A DNA stretch of 64,000 nucleotides from Agarophyton chilense (taxonomy: Eukaryota; Rhodophyta; Florideophyceae; Gracilariales; Gracilariaceae). Each line of letters opens with the position of its first letter. Position 1 is the stretch's first letter. The position numbers and the translations under genes were made by a program. Of the stretch, positions 63,977 to 64,000 are shown piece after piece. The stretch lies in the NCBI GenBank assembly GCA_030374765.1, contig JARGXX010000012.1:124001-188000 (forward strand), given 5' to 3'. Under the pieces are notes generated by a model, which saw only the letters and a program-made list of their open reading frames with translations, had not been told where the DNA came from and searched no databases.

Positions 63977-64000
63977 AGAAATATGGCCTGGTTTGTAGCA

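Overview
The window is eukaryotic nuclear DNA, made mostly of transposons in various states of decay with a few ordinary genes between them. Evidence is gypsy (Ty3), copia (Ty1) and piggyBac relics, a fragment that resembles the RNA polymerase II largest subunit, one well-supported spliceosomal intron of 75 nt, and an intronless MSC7-like aldehyde dehydrogenase. An intron-poor, repeat-rich genome of moderate GC fits a florideophyte red alga such as Chondrus. That assignment is inference; a fungus or another alga cannot be excluded from sequence alone.

Layout. 1-7.2 kb: LTR-like direct repeats (490-839 and 6853-7201) with decayed gag-type frames on the minus strand. 7.2-15.4 kb: mostly unrecognised sequence with an RPB1-like pseudogene fragment (8834-9605), a PDZ-like exon and a broken RING motif. 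15.4-21.8 kb: a decayed copy of a two-gene DNA transposon (coiled-coil gene and a KDZ/Plavaka-like transposase, tail to tail) that ends inside a gypsy reverse transcriptase. 22.3-23.5 kb: a copia pol relic. 23.7-31.4 kb: two piggyBac-type elements with palindromic ends. 31.6-37 kb: host-like genes (aldehyde dehydrogenase, kinase-like protein, one unknown) and a Harbinger-like scrap. 37-40 kb: copia gag and diverged direct repeats.

The main feature is at 40,912-59,452. Here an approximately 18.5 kb DNA transposon with 17-bp terminal inverted repeats (TGTTCTCGGAATGCTAG) and a 3-bp CAG duplication splits a gypsy retrotransposon in two. The gypsy chromodomain end lies at 40.1-40.9 kb, and its protease-RT-RNaseH-integrase lies at 59.5-63.4 kb. 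The inserted element carries a KDZ/Plavaka-like transposase, the coiled-coil partner and a 1043-aa protein that fuses an amino-type DNA methyltransferase to a SET domain. It also carries a 1228-aa protein with a ParB-like box and a C-terminal 2-oxoglutarate/Fe(II) dioxygenase, a ketopantoate-reductase-like gene and several small unknown ORFs. The two large chromatin/DNA-modification genes are divergent, and between them lies a 688-bp hierarchical palindrome (51,043-51,730) built of six palindromic units of about 75 bp.

Working interpretation (inference): the element is a mobile package that joins transposase, DNA-methylation writer, histone-type methyltransferase and nucleic-acid oxidase around a large structured cis site. 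It may control its own chromatin state. The second copy at 15.4-21.8 kb has only the transposase/coiled-coil core within this window.
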